A DNA stretch of 46,068 nt from an uncultured Clostridia bacterium (GTDB taxonomy: Bacteria; Bacillota; Clostridia; Oscillospirales; Ruminococcaceae): contig CANPZC010000018.1 in NCBI GenBank assembly GCA_947589355.1, positions 1-46,068 of the forward strand, in the 5' to 3' direction. The notes beneath the pieces were generated by a model. That model was not told the DNA's origin. It did not search any database and worked only from the letters and a program-made list of their open reading frames with translations. The translations under genes were made by a program, and so were the position numbers. Numbering within the stretch: the stretch's first letter is position 1; each line of letters starts with the position of its first letter. Shown here in pieces: positions 24,353-34,700 of the stretch.

Positions 24353-25593
24353 CAGTATATGACAACAGCCTTATCTACTGGGTGTGGCTGACTATCGCTT
24401 TCGGGCCTGCCAACCACCGCAAATGGGAACTCGGCAGAAATTTTGACGAGGTAAAAGATTTTTATGATGCCATACAGAGCGGCTACAGCAAGGGCTTTAC
24501 AAAGCAGGAACTTCAAAGCGCAAGAGCCGCAACGCTCAAGCAGGCAGAGGGCATTTTGAGCTACTGCGAAAAGCATCATATCTATGTCTACGGCTGCGAC
24601 AGCCCCGACTACCCGATGATGCTCAAAGATATATACGATCCGCCCTCGGTGCTTTTCAGTATGGGTGATCTGAGCTTTGTGAACCACAGCCCGACTCTTG
24701 GCGTGGTGGGCGCAAGAAATATGACTAAGTATACCGAGAAAGTCACCGAATGTATATGCGAAAATATCGTCAAAAACGGCATGGTGATAATAAGCGGCTT
24801 TGCAAAGGGCGTTGACAGCGCGGCGCATACAGCGGCATTAAGGGGCGGCGGAAAGACTGTAGCAGTGCTGGGCAACGGCGTTGAGTATGAATATCCGCCC
24901 GATTCGCATGACCTTAAAGTGCAGATAAGCCGCGGCGGCGCAGTTATATCGGAGTATTTTCCGCAAACGAAGCCTACGCCGATAAGCTTCAAAGCGCGCA
25001 ACAGAATACTTTCGGGAATGTCAAGCGCGGTGCTGGTAACACAGGCATCAAAAGCCAGCGGTTCGCTCAATACAGCATCTCATGCCATTTCGCAGGGGAG
25101 AGACCTTTTCTGCGTGCCGCCTGCCGATGTTTTTTCAGACGACTATGCAGGTACGGCAATGCTTATACGCGACGGCGCGATACCCGTTTTCTCGCATACC
25201 GATATTCTTTATGAATATTATTCGGAATTTGCACATAAACTTAGATTTACAAAAGATACCGATGTTTACTGGGATAAATCGAGCTCCAGCGTGTTCTTTG
25301 CCGCCGACAGACCTGTTTCAAAGAAAAATACTTCAAAGAAAAAAGCGGCAGCAGATACGCCTAAAAAAGAAGAAGCCGCAGAAGCACATACAGAAAAAGC
25401 GGATATAGATATGTCTTCGCTGGGTATGCTACAGCAGAAGATAGTCGCGGAGCTTGAAAGGTCTCAAATGGCAGCAGACGAGCTTGCGGACAAGCTGCAA
25501 ACGGATATTTCGCAGATACTTACCGAGCTTACATCGCTTGAAATGGACGGTCTGGTCGTAAGCCTTGCCGGCAGACGTTTCAGGCTTGCATAA
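24349..25593 (+). CDS. dprA: DNA-processing protein DprA
   Basis: DprA protects incoming single-stranded DNA during natural transformation and loads RecA onto it. The 414-residue protein has an N-terminal helical part, a Rossmann-type DprA domain (about 75-290) with VGARN, SGFAKGVDSAAH, VLGNGVEYEYPP and SGSLNTASHA motifs, a charged linker rich in Lys, Ala and Glu (about 325-350), and a C-terminal winged helix (about 355-414). The chosen ATG 24349 overlaps the end of the methyltransferase gene and has GGGAG 8 bases upstream. dprA, topA and trmFO in this order are a conserved Firmicutes cluster. Its presence does not by itself prove competence. Confidence 0.95.
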   Translation: MTVYDNSLIYWVWLTIAFGPANHRKWELGRNFDEVKDFYDAIQSGYSKGFTKQELQSARAATLKQAEGILSYCEKHHIYVYGCDSPDYPMMLKDIYDPPSVLFSMGDLSFVNHSPTLGVVGARNMTKYTEKVTECICENIVKNGMVIISGFAKGVDSAAHTAALRGGGKTVAVLGNGVEYEYPPDSHDLKVQISRGGAVISEYFPQTKPTPISFKARNRILSGMSSAVLVTQASKASGSLNTASHAISQGRDLFCVPPADVFSDDYAGTAMLIRDGAIPVFSHTDILYEYYSEFAHKLRFTKDTDVYWDKSSSSVFFAADRPVSKKNTSKKKAAADTPKKEEAAEAHTEKADIDMSSLGMLQQKIVAELERSQMAADELADKLQTDISQILTELTSLEMDGLVVSLAGRRFRLA

Positions 25594-25621
25594 ATATCGG
25601 CAACGACAGGAGGAAAAACAG

Positions 25622-27730
25622 TTGTCAACACTGATAATAGTTGAGTCGCCTACAAAGGTACACACAATAAAAAGATATTTAAGTTCCGACTACGAGGTAA
25701 TGGCATCAATGGGTCATCTCAGAGACCTGCCGAAATCGAAGTTCGGAGTAGATATAGACAAGGACTTTCAGCCCCAGTATATCAACATAAAGGGCAAAGA
25801 GGAAATTATAAAGAAGATACGCGATAAGGCGAAAAAGAGCGATAAAGTATACCTTGCAGGAGACCCTGACCGCGAGGGAGAGGCTATATCGTGGCACCTC
25901 GCGCAGATACTGAAACTTGACCTCAACGACAAAAACCGCGTTACTTTCAACGAGATAACCGAAAAGGGCATAAAGCAGGGCATAGCAAACCCAAGGTGTA
26001 TAGATGAAAATCTTGTCAATGCCCAGCAGGCAAGGCGAATACTTGACAGAATTGTCGGCTATAAGCTGTCGCCGTTTTTGTGGAAAAAGGTAAGGAAAGG
26101 TCTCTCGGCAGGCAGAGTGCAGTCGGTAGCGGTGAGAATGATAGTAGACCGCGAAGAGGAGATACGCAGCTTTGTTTCGCAGGAATACTGGACTATTGAA
26201 GCAAAGCTTTCGTCACCATCGTCGAGAAAAGTGTTCACCGCAAAGCTTGTAAGTTTTGAGGGTAAAAAACTGGACGACAAACTTTCACTGCCGGACAAGA
26301 AAAGCGCAGATGAGATACTTGCAAAATTAGACGGCGCACAGTATATCGTAGATAAGGTAAAGAAAAGCGTTCATAAGAAAACGCCTGCCGCGCCGTTCAT
26401 AACGTCAACGCTCCAGCAGGAAGCATCAAAAAGGTTCGGCTTCCAGTCAAAGAGAACGATGAAGATAGCGCAGGAACTGTACGAGGGCGTTGAAATTAAA
26501 GGCGTGGGAGCTATAGGTCTTATCACCTATATGCGTACCGACAGCCTGAGAGTTTCTGACGAGGCGAGAGATGCGGCTTATAAGTATATAAAAGATGTCT
26601 ACGGCGATAATTATCTGCCCGAAACGCCGCGCAAATATAAAATCAAAGCAGGCGCTCAGGACGCCCACGAAGCTATAAGACCTACACGCCCCGACATTAC
26701 GCCAGATATGGTAAAGGAAAGCGGCGTAACGCCCGACCAGTATAAACTTTATAAGCTTATCTGGGAAAGATTTATTGCAAGCCAGATGGCAAACTGCCTG
26801 CTCGATACCGTTTCGGTAGATATTCTGGCAGACGGCAGTTTGTTCAAGGCAAGCGGCTATTCTGTGAAGTTTGACGGCTATACCGTTTTGTATGAAGAAA
26901 CAAAAGATGATGATGAAGATAAGAAAAAAGAGCTTCCGCCGCTCGGCAAAGGCGATGTGCTCAAACTGCGCTCGCTTGACGGCGAACAGCATTTTACTCA
27001 GCCGCCTGCAAGATATACAGAAGCCACGCTTGTCAAGGCTTTTGAAGAAAACGGCATAGGCAGACCGTCAACATACGCGCCTACCATAACCACCATTTTG
27101 CAGAGAAGCTATGTTGAGCGCGATGGTAAGCAGATAAAGCCTACCGCGCTGGGCGAAGTGATCACCGCCATTATGAAAGAGCATTTTGACAATATAGTTG
27201 ATGTGAAATTCACCGCGGGAATGGAAAACAAGCTCGACAGCGTTGAAGTAGGCACGGTCGACTGGGTAGATATGCTGAAAAAATTCTACGGCGATTTCAG
27301 CAAAGAACTTGACACGGCAGAAGAAGCCATGAACGGCAAGCGCGTAAAAGTGCCCGACGAGCAGACCGATGAAGTGTGCGAGATATGCGGCAAGCCTATG
27401 GTAATAAAACTGGGCAGATACGGCAAATTTTTAGCTTGCTCGGGCTTCCCCGAATGTACAAATACACGCAAAATAGTCACCGAGGCAGACGGCAAATGCC
27501 CCTACTGCGGCAATAAGATACTTCTTAAAAAGACCAAAAAGGGCAAGAAGTATTACGGCTGTATCAAAAACCCCGAATGCAGCTTTATGACGTGGGATAT
27601 CCCCACAAAGCAGACCTGCCCCAAATGCGGCAGTACTCTGTTCAAAAAGGGCGGCAAAAGCGGAAAACTTGTCTGCTATAAAGAGGGCTGCGGCTATGAA
27701 AAACAGCTTGGAGACGGCGATGAGGGTTAA
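25622..27730 (+). CDS. topA: DNA topoisomerase I (type IA)
   Basis: The enzyme relaxes negative supercoils by nicking and passing single strands. The start is TTG 25622, because AGGAGG lies 8 bases upstream and the protein then opens with STLIIVESPTK, the usual TOPRIM beginning. The 702 residues comprise the TOPRIM domain with the acidic motif GDPDREGE (about 80-87), the core with catalytic Tyr near 303 in ITYMRTDS, and three C-terminal zinc-finger modules from about 580 on: CEICG, CPYCG and CPKCG with their second Cys pairs. The end overlaps trmFO by 11 bases. Full length and all key residues suggest normal activity. Confidence 0.97.
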   Translation: MSTLIIVESPTKVHTIKRYLSSDYEVMASMGHLRDLPKSKFGVDIDKDFQPQYINIKGKEEIIKKIRDKAKKSDKVYLAGDPDREGEAISWHLAQILKLDLNDKNRVTFNEITEKGIKQGIANPRCIDENLVNAQQARRILDRIVGYKLSPFLWKKVRKGLSAGRVQSVAVRMIVDREEEIRSFVSQEYWTIEAKLSSPSSRKVFTAKLVSFEGKKLDDKLSLPDKKSADEILAKLDGAQYIVDKVKKSVHKKTPAAPFITSTLQQEASKRFGFQSKRTMKIAQELYEGVEIKGVGAIGLITYMRTDSLRVSDEARDAAYKYIKDVYGDNYLPETPRKYKIKAGAQDAHEAIRPTRPDITPDMVKESGVTPDQYKLYKLIWERFIASQMANCLLDTVSVDILADGSLFKASGYSVKFDGYTVLYEETKDDDEDKKKELPPLGKGDVLKLRSLDGEQHFTQPPARYTEATLVKAFEENGIGRPSTYAPTITTILQRSYVERDGKQIKPTALGEVITAIMKEHFDNIVDVKFTAGMENKLDSVEVGTVDWVDMLKKFYGDFSKELDTAEEAMNGKRVKVPDEQTDEVCEICGKPMVIKLGRYGKFLACSGFPECTNTRKIVTEADGKCPYCGNKILLKKTKKGKKYYGCIKNPECSFMTWDIPTKQTCPKCGSTLFKKGGKSGKLVCYKEGCGYEKQLGDGDEG

Positions 27731-29048
27731 CGTCGTCGGCGCTGGGCTTGCAGGGTGCGAGGCGGCTTGGCAGCTTGCAAACGCAGGCATAAATGTCACA
27801 CTTTTTGAGATGAAGCCGATAAAATATTCGCCTGCGCATAAGTATCAGGGCTTTGCGGAACTTGTCTGTTCAAATTCGCTGAAAGCCGAGAGAATAGGCT
27901 CTGCCGCAGGTATGCTGAAACAGGAAATGCGGCTGCTTAATTCCCTTACAATGCAGTGCGCCGATAATTCAAGAGTGTCGGCAGGCGGCGCGCTCGCGGT
28001 GGACAGAACAAAGTTTTCGGATCTTGTCACCGAGCATATAAAAGCGCATGAGCTGATAGAATGCGTTTCACAGGAAGTGTGCGATGTGCCTGACGGCTTT
28101 ACGATAATCGCGACAGGCCCGCTTACAAGTGAGCCGCTTGCGGAGAGCATACAAAAAATGTGCGGTGATTATCTTTATTTTCACGATGCCGCCGCCCCGA
28201 TAGTTTCGTTTGAAAGCATTGATATGAGTAAAGCTTTCTTTGCCGCAAGATACGGCAGAGGCGATGCAGACTATATAAACTGCCCCATGGAAAAGGACGA
28301 ATATCTGGCGTTTTATAATGCAATTATTACCGCAGAAAGCGCAGAGCTGCACGACTTTGACAAAGAGCATTTTTCAAAAGACGGCTTCAAAGTATACGAG
28401 GGCTGTATGCCTATTGAAGTGCTTGCAAAGCGCGGCGAAGATACCATGCGCTTCGGGCCTCTCAAACCCGTTGGTCTTACCGACCCGAAAACAGGCAAAC
28501 GTCCCTATGCGGTGGTGCAGCTGAGAGCCGAAAACGCCCAGGGCAGTATGTATAATATCGTAGGCTTTCAGACAAATCTGAAATTTCCCGAGCAGAAACG
28601 TGTTTTTTCTATGATACCCGGTCTTGAAAATGCCGAGTTTCTGCGGCTTGGCGTTATGCACCGCAATACTTTTATAAATTCGCCAAAACTTCTCGATGAG
28701 CATTTCTGTATGAAAAATAACGATAATATTTATTTTGCAGGACAGATTACGGGCGTTGAGGGGTACATAGAATCGGCGGCGAGCGGCATTTACGCAGGGC
28801 TTTCACTGGCGAGAAGAATGCTCGGCAAAAGTGAGATAAAACTGCCGCAGACCACAATGCTCGGCTGTCTTTGCAGATATGTCAGCGACGAGAGTGTGAC
28901 TGATTTTCAGCCTATGGGCTGTAATATGGGTATACTGCCGCCGCTTTCGCAGACGGTGAAAAACAAACAGGAAAGGTACGCTCTTTTGGCGCAGCGTGGT
29001 CTGAAAGAGCTTGAAAATGTCATACAACAGGCTGAAAAGGAGTGTTGA
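27720..29048 (+). CDS. trmFO: tRNA (uracil-54-C5)-methyltransferase, folate/FAD-dependent
   Basis: TrmFO makes ribothymidine at position 54 of tRNAs with methylene-tetrahydrofolate and FADH2, as in most Firmicutes. The 442-residue protein opens with the FAD-binding motif GAGLAGCEAA and has the conserved Cys at about 50 in ELVCSNSLKAE, plus the second conserved Cys region EGCMPIEVLAKRG. The ATG at 27720 lies inside the last codons of topA, with GGAG 6 bases upstream; a longer frame exists but only within topA. The stop is just ahead of the plsX start, so the two are probably coupled. Confidence 0.96.
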   Translation: MRVNVVGAGLAGCEAAWQLANAGINVTLFEMKPIKYSPAHKYQGFAELVCSNSLKAERIGSAAGMLKQEMRLLNSLTMQCADNSRVSAGGALAVDRTKFSDLVTEHIKAHELIECVSQEVCDVPDGFTIIATGPLTSEPLAESIQKMCGDYLYFHDAAAPIVSFESIDMSKAFFAARYGRGDADYINCPMEKDEYLAFYNAIITAESAELHDFDKEHFSKDGFKVYEGCMPIEVLAKRGEDTMRFGPLKPVGLTDPKTGKRPYAVVQLRAENAQGSMYNIVGFQTNLKFPEQKRVFSMIPGLENAEFLRLGVMHRNTFINSPKLLDEHFCMKNNDNIYFAGQITGVEGYIESAASGIYAGLSLARRMLGKSEIKLPQTTMLGCLCRYVSDESVTDFQPMGCNMGILPPLSQTVKNKQERYALLAQRGLKELENVIQQAEKEC

Positions 29049-29050
29049 CA

Positions 29051-30070
29051 ATGAACATAGTTTTAGATGCATTCGGTGGGGATAACGCGCCCCTCGAAAT
29101 AATCAAAGGCGCGCTTAAAGCGCATGAGTATCTCAAGGTAGATATAACGCTTACGGGTGATGAGGAAAAGATAAAGACCTGCGCGCAGGAAAACGGGCTC
29201 GATATAAGCGGTATTTCAATACGTCATGCGCCCGATGTAGTTGAGATATGCGACGACCCCAGAGCGGTCTGCCGCGCTAAAAGCAATTCTTCTATGGCGG
29301 TAGGTCTTAAAATGGTCGCGGACGGCGAGGGCGATGCGTTCGTATCGGCAGGCTCAACGGCGGCTCTCGTGGTAGGCGCGCAGTATTATGTAAAGAGCGT
29401 TACAAGGGGCGTGCCGCTCGCGCTGGCAACACTTCTGCCGACTGCTTCTCAGCCGTTTATGCTGCTTGACTGCGGCGCAAAAGTGAGCTGCAATAGCGAT
29501 ACTATGGTGCAGTTTGCCACAATGGGCAGCATCTATATGGAAAAGGTCATGAAAGTGAACAAGCCTACGGTAGGTCTTGCAAATATAGGCGCGGAGGAAT
29601 CAAAGGGCAGGGAGCTGGAGCGCGAGAGCTATAAACTTCTGCAAGATTCTCAGCTTAATTTTATAGGTAATATTGAATCGCGCGACCTGCCAAAAGGCGA
29701 GTGCAGCGTTGTTGTCGCCGACGGCTACACCGGCAATATGCTGCTTAAACTTTACGAGGGTATGGGCAAGTTCTTCGGCGATGAGCTGAAAAAGCTGCTC
29801 ACAAGCAGTATTCTTTCAAAGATAGGCGCGGCGTTCATGCTGAAAAATGTCAAGGCGTTCAGAAAGAGAATGGACTATAAAGAATACGGCGGCGCACCGC
29901 TTTTGGGCACTAAACGACCCGTTATAAAAGCGCACGGCAGTTCAGATGAAAAAGCTATATTCAACGCCGTTCGTCAGGCAAAGAAATTCACGCAGGGCAA
30001 CGTTATAAACGCCATGCAAAAAGAGCTTGAAGCACTAAAGCAGAAAGAAAAAGCAAATACTGAGCAGTAA
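29051..30070 (+). CDS. plsX: Phosphate acyltransferase PlsX
   Basis: PlsX converts acyl-ACP to acyl-phosphate, the acyl donor for PlsY in phospholipid synthesis. The 339-residue protein begins MNIVLDAFGGDNAP and contains SAGSTAALV (about 96-104) and DGYTGNMLLK (about 226-235), both typical of the family. The ATG 29051 is chosen over GTG 29042, since AAAAGGAG is 8 bases before it. In many bacteria acpP lies between plsX and rnc; here rnc follows after 18 bases and no carrier protein gene is present. Confidence 0.96.
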   Translation: MNIVLDAFGGDNAPLEIIKGALKAHEYLKVDITLTGDEEKIKTCAQENGLDISGISIRHAPDVVEICDDPRAVCRAKSNSSMAVGLKMVADGEGDAFVSAGSTAALVVGAQYYVKSVTRGVPLALATLLPTASQPFMLLDCGAKVSCNSDTMVQFATMGSIYMEKVMKVNKPTVGLANIGAEESKGRELERESYKLLQDSQLNFIGNIESRDLPKGECSVVVADGYTGNMLLKLYEGMGKFFGDELKKLLTSSILSKIGAAFMLKNVKAFRKRMDYKEYGGAPLLGTKRPVIKAHGSSDEKAIFNAVRQAKKFTQGNVINAMQKELEALKQKEKANTEQ

Positions 30071-30088
30071 ATTATCGGAGCTGATATT

Positions 30089-30793
30089 ATGAACGAACAA
30101 AGCAATTTAGAGCAGTTTCAGGAGAAAATAGGCTATCATTTCAAGAACGAGGCGCTTTTGTATGAGGCGCTGTCGCACAGTTCTTTTGCGAATGAGAAAA
30201 GCGGCAGAAAAAGCAACGAAAGGCTCGAATTTCTGGGCGATTCCGTGCTTTCGATAGTTGTATCCAGCTATATTTTTCACCACGAGCAGAAAATGCCCGA
30301 GGGCGAACTTTCAAAGCTGAGAGCATCGCTTGTTTGCGAAAAAGCGCTTTTTGAATTTGCAAAGGAAATAGACCTCGGTCAGCATATAATGCTGGGCAAA
30401 GGCGAGGAAAACTCGGGCGGCAGAAATCGCCCGTCAATAGTTTCCGATGCCTTTGAAGCGGTCATAGCGGCTATATATCTTGACGGCGGAATGGAGCCTG
30501 CGGCAAAGCATATTTTGCGCTTTATGCCGAAAGATCTTCACCACCGCGAGAATGTTTCTTTTTGCGATTATAAAACAAGGCTGCAAGAGATAGTTCAGAA
30601 AAACCCCGAAGAAAGGGTAGAATATGTACTTGCCGCCGAGAGCGGCCCTGCGCATGACAAGAAGTTTACCGTAAATGTTATGCTAAATTCAAACGTTATA
30701 GGCACGGGTACGGGTCAATCGAAGAAAAGCGCGGAACAGCAGGCAGCGAAAGAGGCTCTTACGCTCATGGGCTATAAGTATGACCAAACATAA
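30089..30793 (+). CDS. rnc: Ribonuclease III
   Basis: RNase III cuts double-stranded RNA and processes rRNA precursors. The 234-residue protein has the nuclease domain (about 8-150) with signature NERLEFLGDSVL (about 45-56) and the second acidic patch SDAFEAVIAAIYLD, followed by a double-stranded RNA-binding domain (about 160-232) ending KKSAEQQAAKEAL. It is followed with a 14-base overlap by the radical SAM gene. The rnc-smc-ftsY neighbourhood is classical for Firmicutes. Confidence 0.97.
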   Translation: MNEQSNLEQFQEKIGYHFKNEALLYEALSHSSFANEKSGRKSNERLEFLGDSVLSIVVSSYIFHHEQKMPEGELSKLRASLVCEKALFEFAKEIDLGQHIMLGKGEENSGGRNRPSIVSDAFEAVIAAIYLDGGMEPAAKHILRFMPKDLHHRENVSFCDYKTRLQEIVQKNPEERVEYVLAAESGPAHDKKFTVNVMLNSNVIGTGTGQSKKSAEQQAAKEALTLMGYKYDQT

Positions 30794-31784
30794 TAATATA
30801 TCGATTTTTGTGCCACATATCGGCTGCCCCCATAAGTGCGCGTTTTGCGACCAGCACACGATAAGCGGCGCGCAGAAAGCCCCCACCGCGGACGAAGTAA
30901 AAACAGTTTGCGAGGGCGCGTTGAAGCAGGTGCAGCACCCCGAGAATACCGAAATAGCGTTTTTTGGCGGCAGTTTTACAGCGATACCCAGAGGCTATAT
31001 GTTACAGCTTTTGCAGGCGGCAAGTGAGTTTGTAGGCAGCGGTAAATTTCGCGGCATACGAGTTTCGACACGCCCCGACTATATTGACGATGAAGTTTTG
31101 CAGATACTTAAAAATTTTGGCGTTACAGCAATAGAACTGGGCGCGCAGTCGATGAACGACGAAGTGCTTTTTGCAAATGAGCGCGGTCATACCGCGGAAG
31201 ATGTTGCGGCGGCTTCGCAGCTTATAAAGCAAAGCGGCTTTGAGCTCGGCTTGCAGATGATGACGGGGCTGTATAAAAGCACCCTGCAAAGCGATATGGC
31301 AACTGCACAAAAAATTGTACAGCTTTCTCCCGACACCGTGAGGATATACCCGACGGTCGTTTTGAAAGGTACGCGGCTGGCACAGCTTTTTTTGCAGGGC
31401 GAATATGTTCTTTCGCCTTTTGAAGATATGGTAAAACTGTGCGCGCAATTGCTCACGCTTTTTGAAGAAAACGGCATACGCGTTATAAAGTGCGGTCTGC
31501 ATTCTTCCGAGTTTGTAGAGCGCGATATGGTCGCAGGGTACTATCATCAGGCGTTCAGAGAGCTTTGTGAAAGCGAAGTTTACAAGCAAAAGATAGAAAA
31601 TATACTTTTGGAAAATAACATTCAAAGCGGCGAAGTTTTGCTGTCGGTGCGGCAGGAAAATTTAAGCAAGGCTATAGGTCATAAAAAAAGCAATACAGAA
31701 TATTTTGCGAAAAAAGGCATACATATAAAGATCGTCTGTGATAATGAGCAGACAGAGGAAGTTAAACTTTTAGAACGGCGGTGA
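30780..31784 (+). CDS. Elp3-like radical SAM protein
   Basis: The 334-residue protein carries a radical SAM cluster motif Cx3Cx2C in GCPHKCAFCDQ (about 15-25), the GG motif FFGGSFTAIP (about 61-70) and a partial TIM barrel with IELGAQSM and DTVRIYPTVVLKGT. These place it with the Elp3-type radical SAM proteins, but it lacks the acetyltransferase domain of true Elp3. Its reaction is not known to me; RNA modification is plausible. The position between rnc and smc recurs in Clostridia. The frame starts inside the end of rnc, so it should be translationally coupled. Confidence 0.88.
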   Translation: MTKHNNISIFVPHIGCPHKCAFCDQHTISGAQKAPTADEVKTVCEGALKQVQHPENTEIAFFGGSFTAIPRGYMLQLLQAASEFVGSGKFRGIRVSTRPDYIDDEVLQILKNFGVTAIELGAQSMNDEVLFANERGHTAEDVAAASQLIKQSGFELGLQMMTGLYKSTLQSDMATAQKIVQLSPDTVRIYPTVVLKGTRLAQLFLQGEYVLSPFEDMVKLCAQLLTLFEENGIRVIKCGLHSSEFVERDMVAGYYHQAFRELCESEVYKQKIENILLENNIQSGEVLLSVRQENLSKAIGHKKSNTEYFAKKGIHIKIVCDNEQTEEVKLLERR

Positions 31785-31788
31785 GCAG

Positions 31789-34700
31789 ATGCAGCTTATT
31801 TCTTTGGAATTACAAGGCTTCAAATCCTTTCCCGACAAGGTAAAACTGGAGTTCGGCAAGGGCATAACGGGCGTTGTAGGTCCTAACGGCAGCGGCAAGA
31901 GCAATATAGGCGATGCCATGCGCTGGGTAATGGGCGAGCAGTCTACAAAAACTTTGCGCGGCGGCAAAATGGAGGACGTTATCTTCACCGGCACGGAAAA
32001 GCGCAAGGCGGTGGGTTTTGCAGCCGCAACGCTGAATATCGACAATACCGACCGCAGTTTAAGCGTTGAAAACGACGTTGTTTCGGTAACAAGAAAGCTT
32101 TACCGCAGCGGCGAGAGCGAGTATATTATAAATGGCGAACAGGTAAGGCTGAAAGATATAGTCGAGCTGTTTATGGATACGGGTCTAGGCAGAGACGGCT
32201 ATTCAATAATAGGTCAGGGCAGAATTGCAGAGATAGTTTCCGGCAGACCCGGCGAGCGGCGTGAGATATTTGAGGAAGCGGCAGGCGTTTCAAAATTTAG
32301 GTATAAAAAGACACAGGCGGAGAAAAGGCTTGTTGCAGCCGAGGACAATATTTTAAGGCTTACGGATATAATAGGCGAGCTTGAAAGCAGGATCGAGCCT
32401 CTGAAAGCTCAGTCTGAAAAGGCAAAGGCTTTCAAGGTGCTTGACGACGAAAAACAGCAGCTTGAAATTTCCGTGTGGGTGCATCGCCTTAACGAGATGA
32501 AAGATGCGGTAAATTCTCTTTCGCAGCGGCTGGCAGATGTTAATTCTCAGTATGCGGACAGCTGCAAGGAAGCGCAGGAGCTTGAAAACAGCATCGAGGA
32601 CAACCTTATGAAAGCCGCGCAGTGTACTAGCGATATTGAAGATCTTCGCGAAAAGATACATAACATAGAGCTTGAAAGTTCTCAGGCAATGTCGCAGACG
32701 GCGGTTTTAGAGAACGATATTTCGCATATAAGCGAGAGTATTGAAGATATAAGACAGCGTATCGAGCAATCGTTCCTTTCGGCTGATAAGCTTGCGGTGC
32801 AGCATGATGAAAAACTCAAAGAAGCTGCGAATGCTCAAAATAATATAGATGCCCTTGACGGAGATATTGCGGGCTGCGAGAAAGAGTTTGACGAGATACT
32901 AAAGCGTGACAGCGATGCGCGCAAGGAAGAATCGGAGCAGACGGCGCAGATAAACGCTTTGTATATGCGCTCGTCGGAGCTTTCTTTCATTATAGAAAAC
33001 TGCAAAAATACCGCTGCCGATATAGCAGAGCAAAGCGACAGTCTTCTTGAAGAAAAAAAGAGCGCCGAGGAAGAATACGAGCGCCGCACCGAGGAGAAAA
33101 AGGCTCTTGACAAAACGCTTTTTGAAAGCAAAGATCAGCTTGAAGAAGCTAAAAATATGCTCGAGGGCTACACCATGCTGCTGGGCAGCAAAAAGGCAGA
33201 GCTTTCAAAAGTGCAAAGCGATTATGACAAGTGCGACAGCGCCGCGCGCGAAAAAGCGCAAAGGCTTAAAATCCTCAGCGACCTTGAAAAATCTATGGAG
33301 GGCTTTTCAAGAAGCGTAAAACAGGTTATGAACGCTTCAAAGCAGGGCAGAATAAGCGGCGTGCTGGGCTCGCTTGCACAGCTTGTTACCACCGAGCAGA
33401 AGTATTCTACAGCAATAGAAACAGCCTTGGGAGCGGCTATTCAGAATATAGTCGTTGAAAATGAAGACACCGCAAAAAGGTGCATTCGCTTTCTTAAAGA
33501 AGAAAAAATAGGCAGAGCTACATTCCTGCCGATAACTTCGGTAAAGGGCAGGCGGCTCAGCGGCGTTGACCCGTCTTCCTGCGAGGGCTATGTGGCAATG
33601 GCGAACCAGCTTGTTTCATACGATAAGCGGCTGGAAGAAATTGTGCTTTCGGTGCTGGGTACAACGGTAGTGGCGGAAGACCTCGATATGGCTACAATAA
33701 TGGCTAAAAAATTTAGCTACCGTTTCAGAATAGTAACGCTTGACGGTCAGGTAATAAACGCAGGCGGTTCGTTTACTGGCGGCAGCGCGGCAAGTTCTTC
33801 GGGCATACTTACAAGAAGAAGCGAGATAGAAAAGCTCAGCGCGCAGATAGAAGAGCTGAATACCAAAAAGAAAGAATTTGAAAACACCTTGCGCAGGCTG
33901 AAACAGGAGCATGACAAACTTGTTGCCGACAGCGAGGCGCAAAGCGAGATAATAACTCAGCGCAATACGGACATCATAAAGACCGAGGGCGAACTGAAGC
34001 TTATAACCGAAATGCGTGATAGGCTCGATGCGCGTATAGAAGACCTTGACAGGCAGACCGCAAAGCTTGCCGAGAGGCTGAAAACAAACGAGAGCGACAG
34101 CAAAAACGCGGCTGATGAGCTTGCAAAAGTAAATCAGCAGGCGGCTGAAAAGGAAAAGGAACTTCAGGCATCTCAGCAAAGCCGCACCGACAGCCGCGCC
34201 GAACGTGAAGCGCTTGCAGAAAAGCTCTCGCAGATGAGGCTGCAAAGGGTCGCGCTTGAAAAAGATATGCAGATGCATTTTGATATGGCAAAGCAGCTTG
34301 AAGAAAGCATCAGCGACCTTGGCAAGGACAGAGATTCTCTTGAAGAGCAGATAAAAACGCAGCTTGCTTTGATAGAAGATAAAAAGCGCGAGATAGAGAG
34401 CATTAAAAATTCCATGTCCGACAAGGACGGCAGAATTGAAAAGATAAACGGCGATATCAAGATCAAACAGGCGGAGCATAAACGCCTTGACGAACTTGCC
34501 GCGCAGCAAAGAGCGCTGCTTAAAGTCAAGAACGATACGCGCGAAAAGCTCTCGCAGGATATAGCGAGAACTTCGGAAAAGCAGGCGGCAGTGCAGGAGG
34601 AGTACGATAAAATAATATCCTCGCTGTGGGAGCAATATTCGCTGACAAAAAGCGAGGCAGACGAAAAAAGCCAGCCGCTTGAAGATATTTCGGCTGCAAA

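Noticed and set aside
33616-34635. 339-codon frame on the minus strand inside smc
   Set aside because: Shadow of the coiled-coil coding region; no start signal and odd composition.
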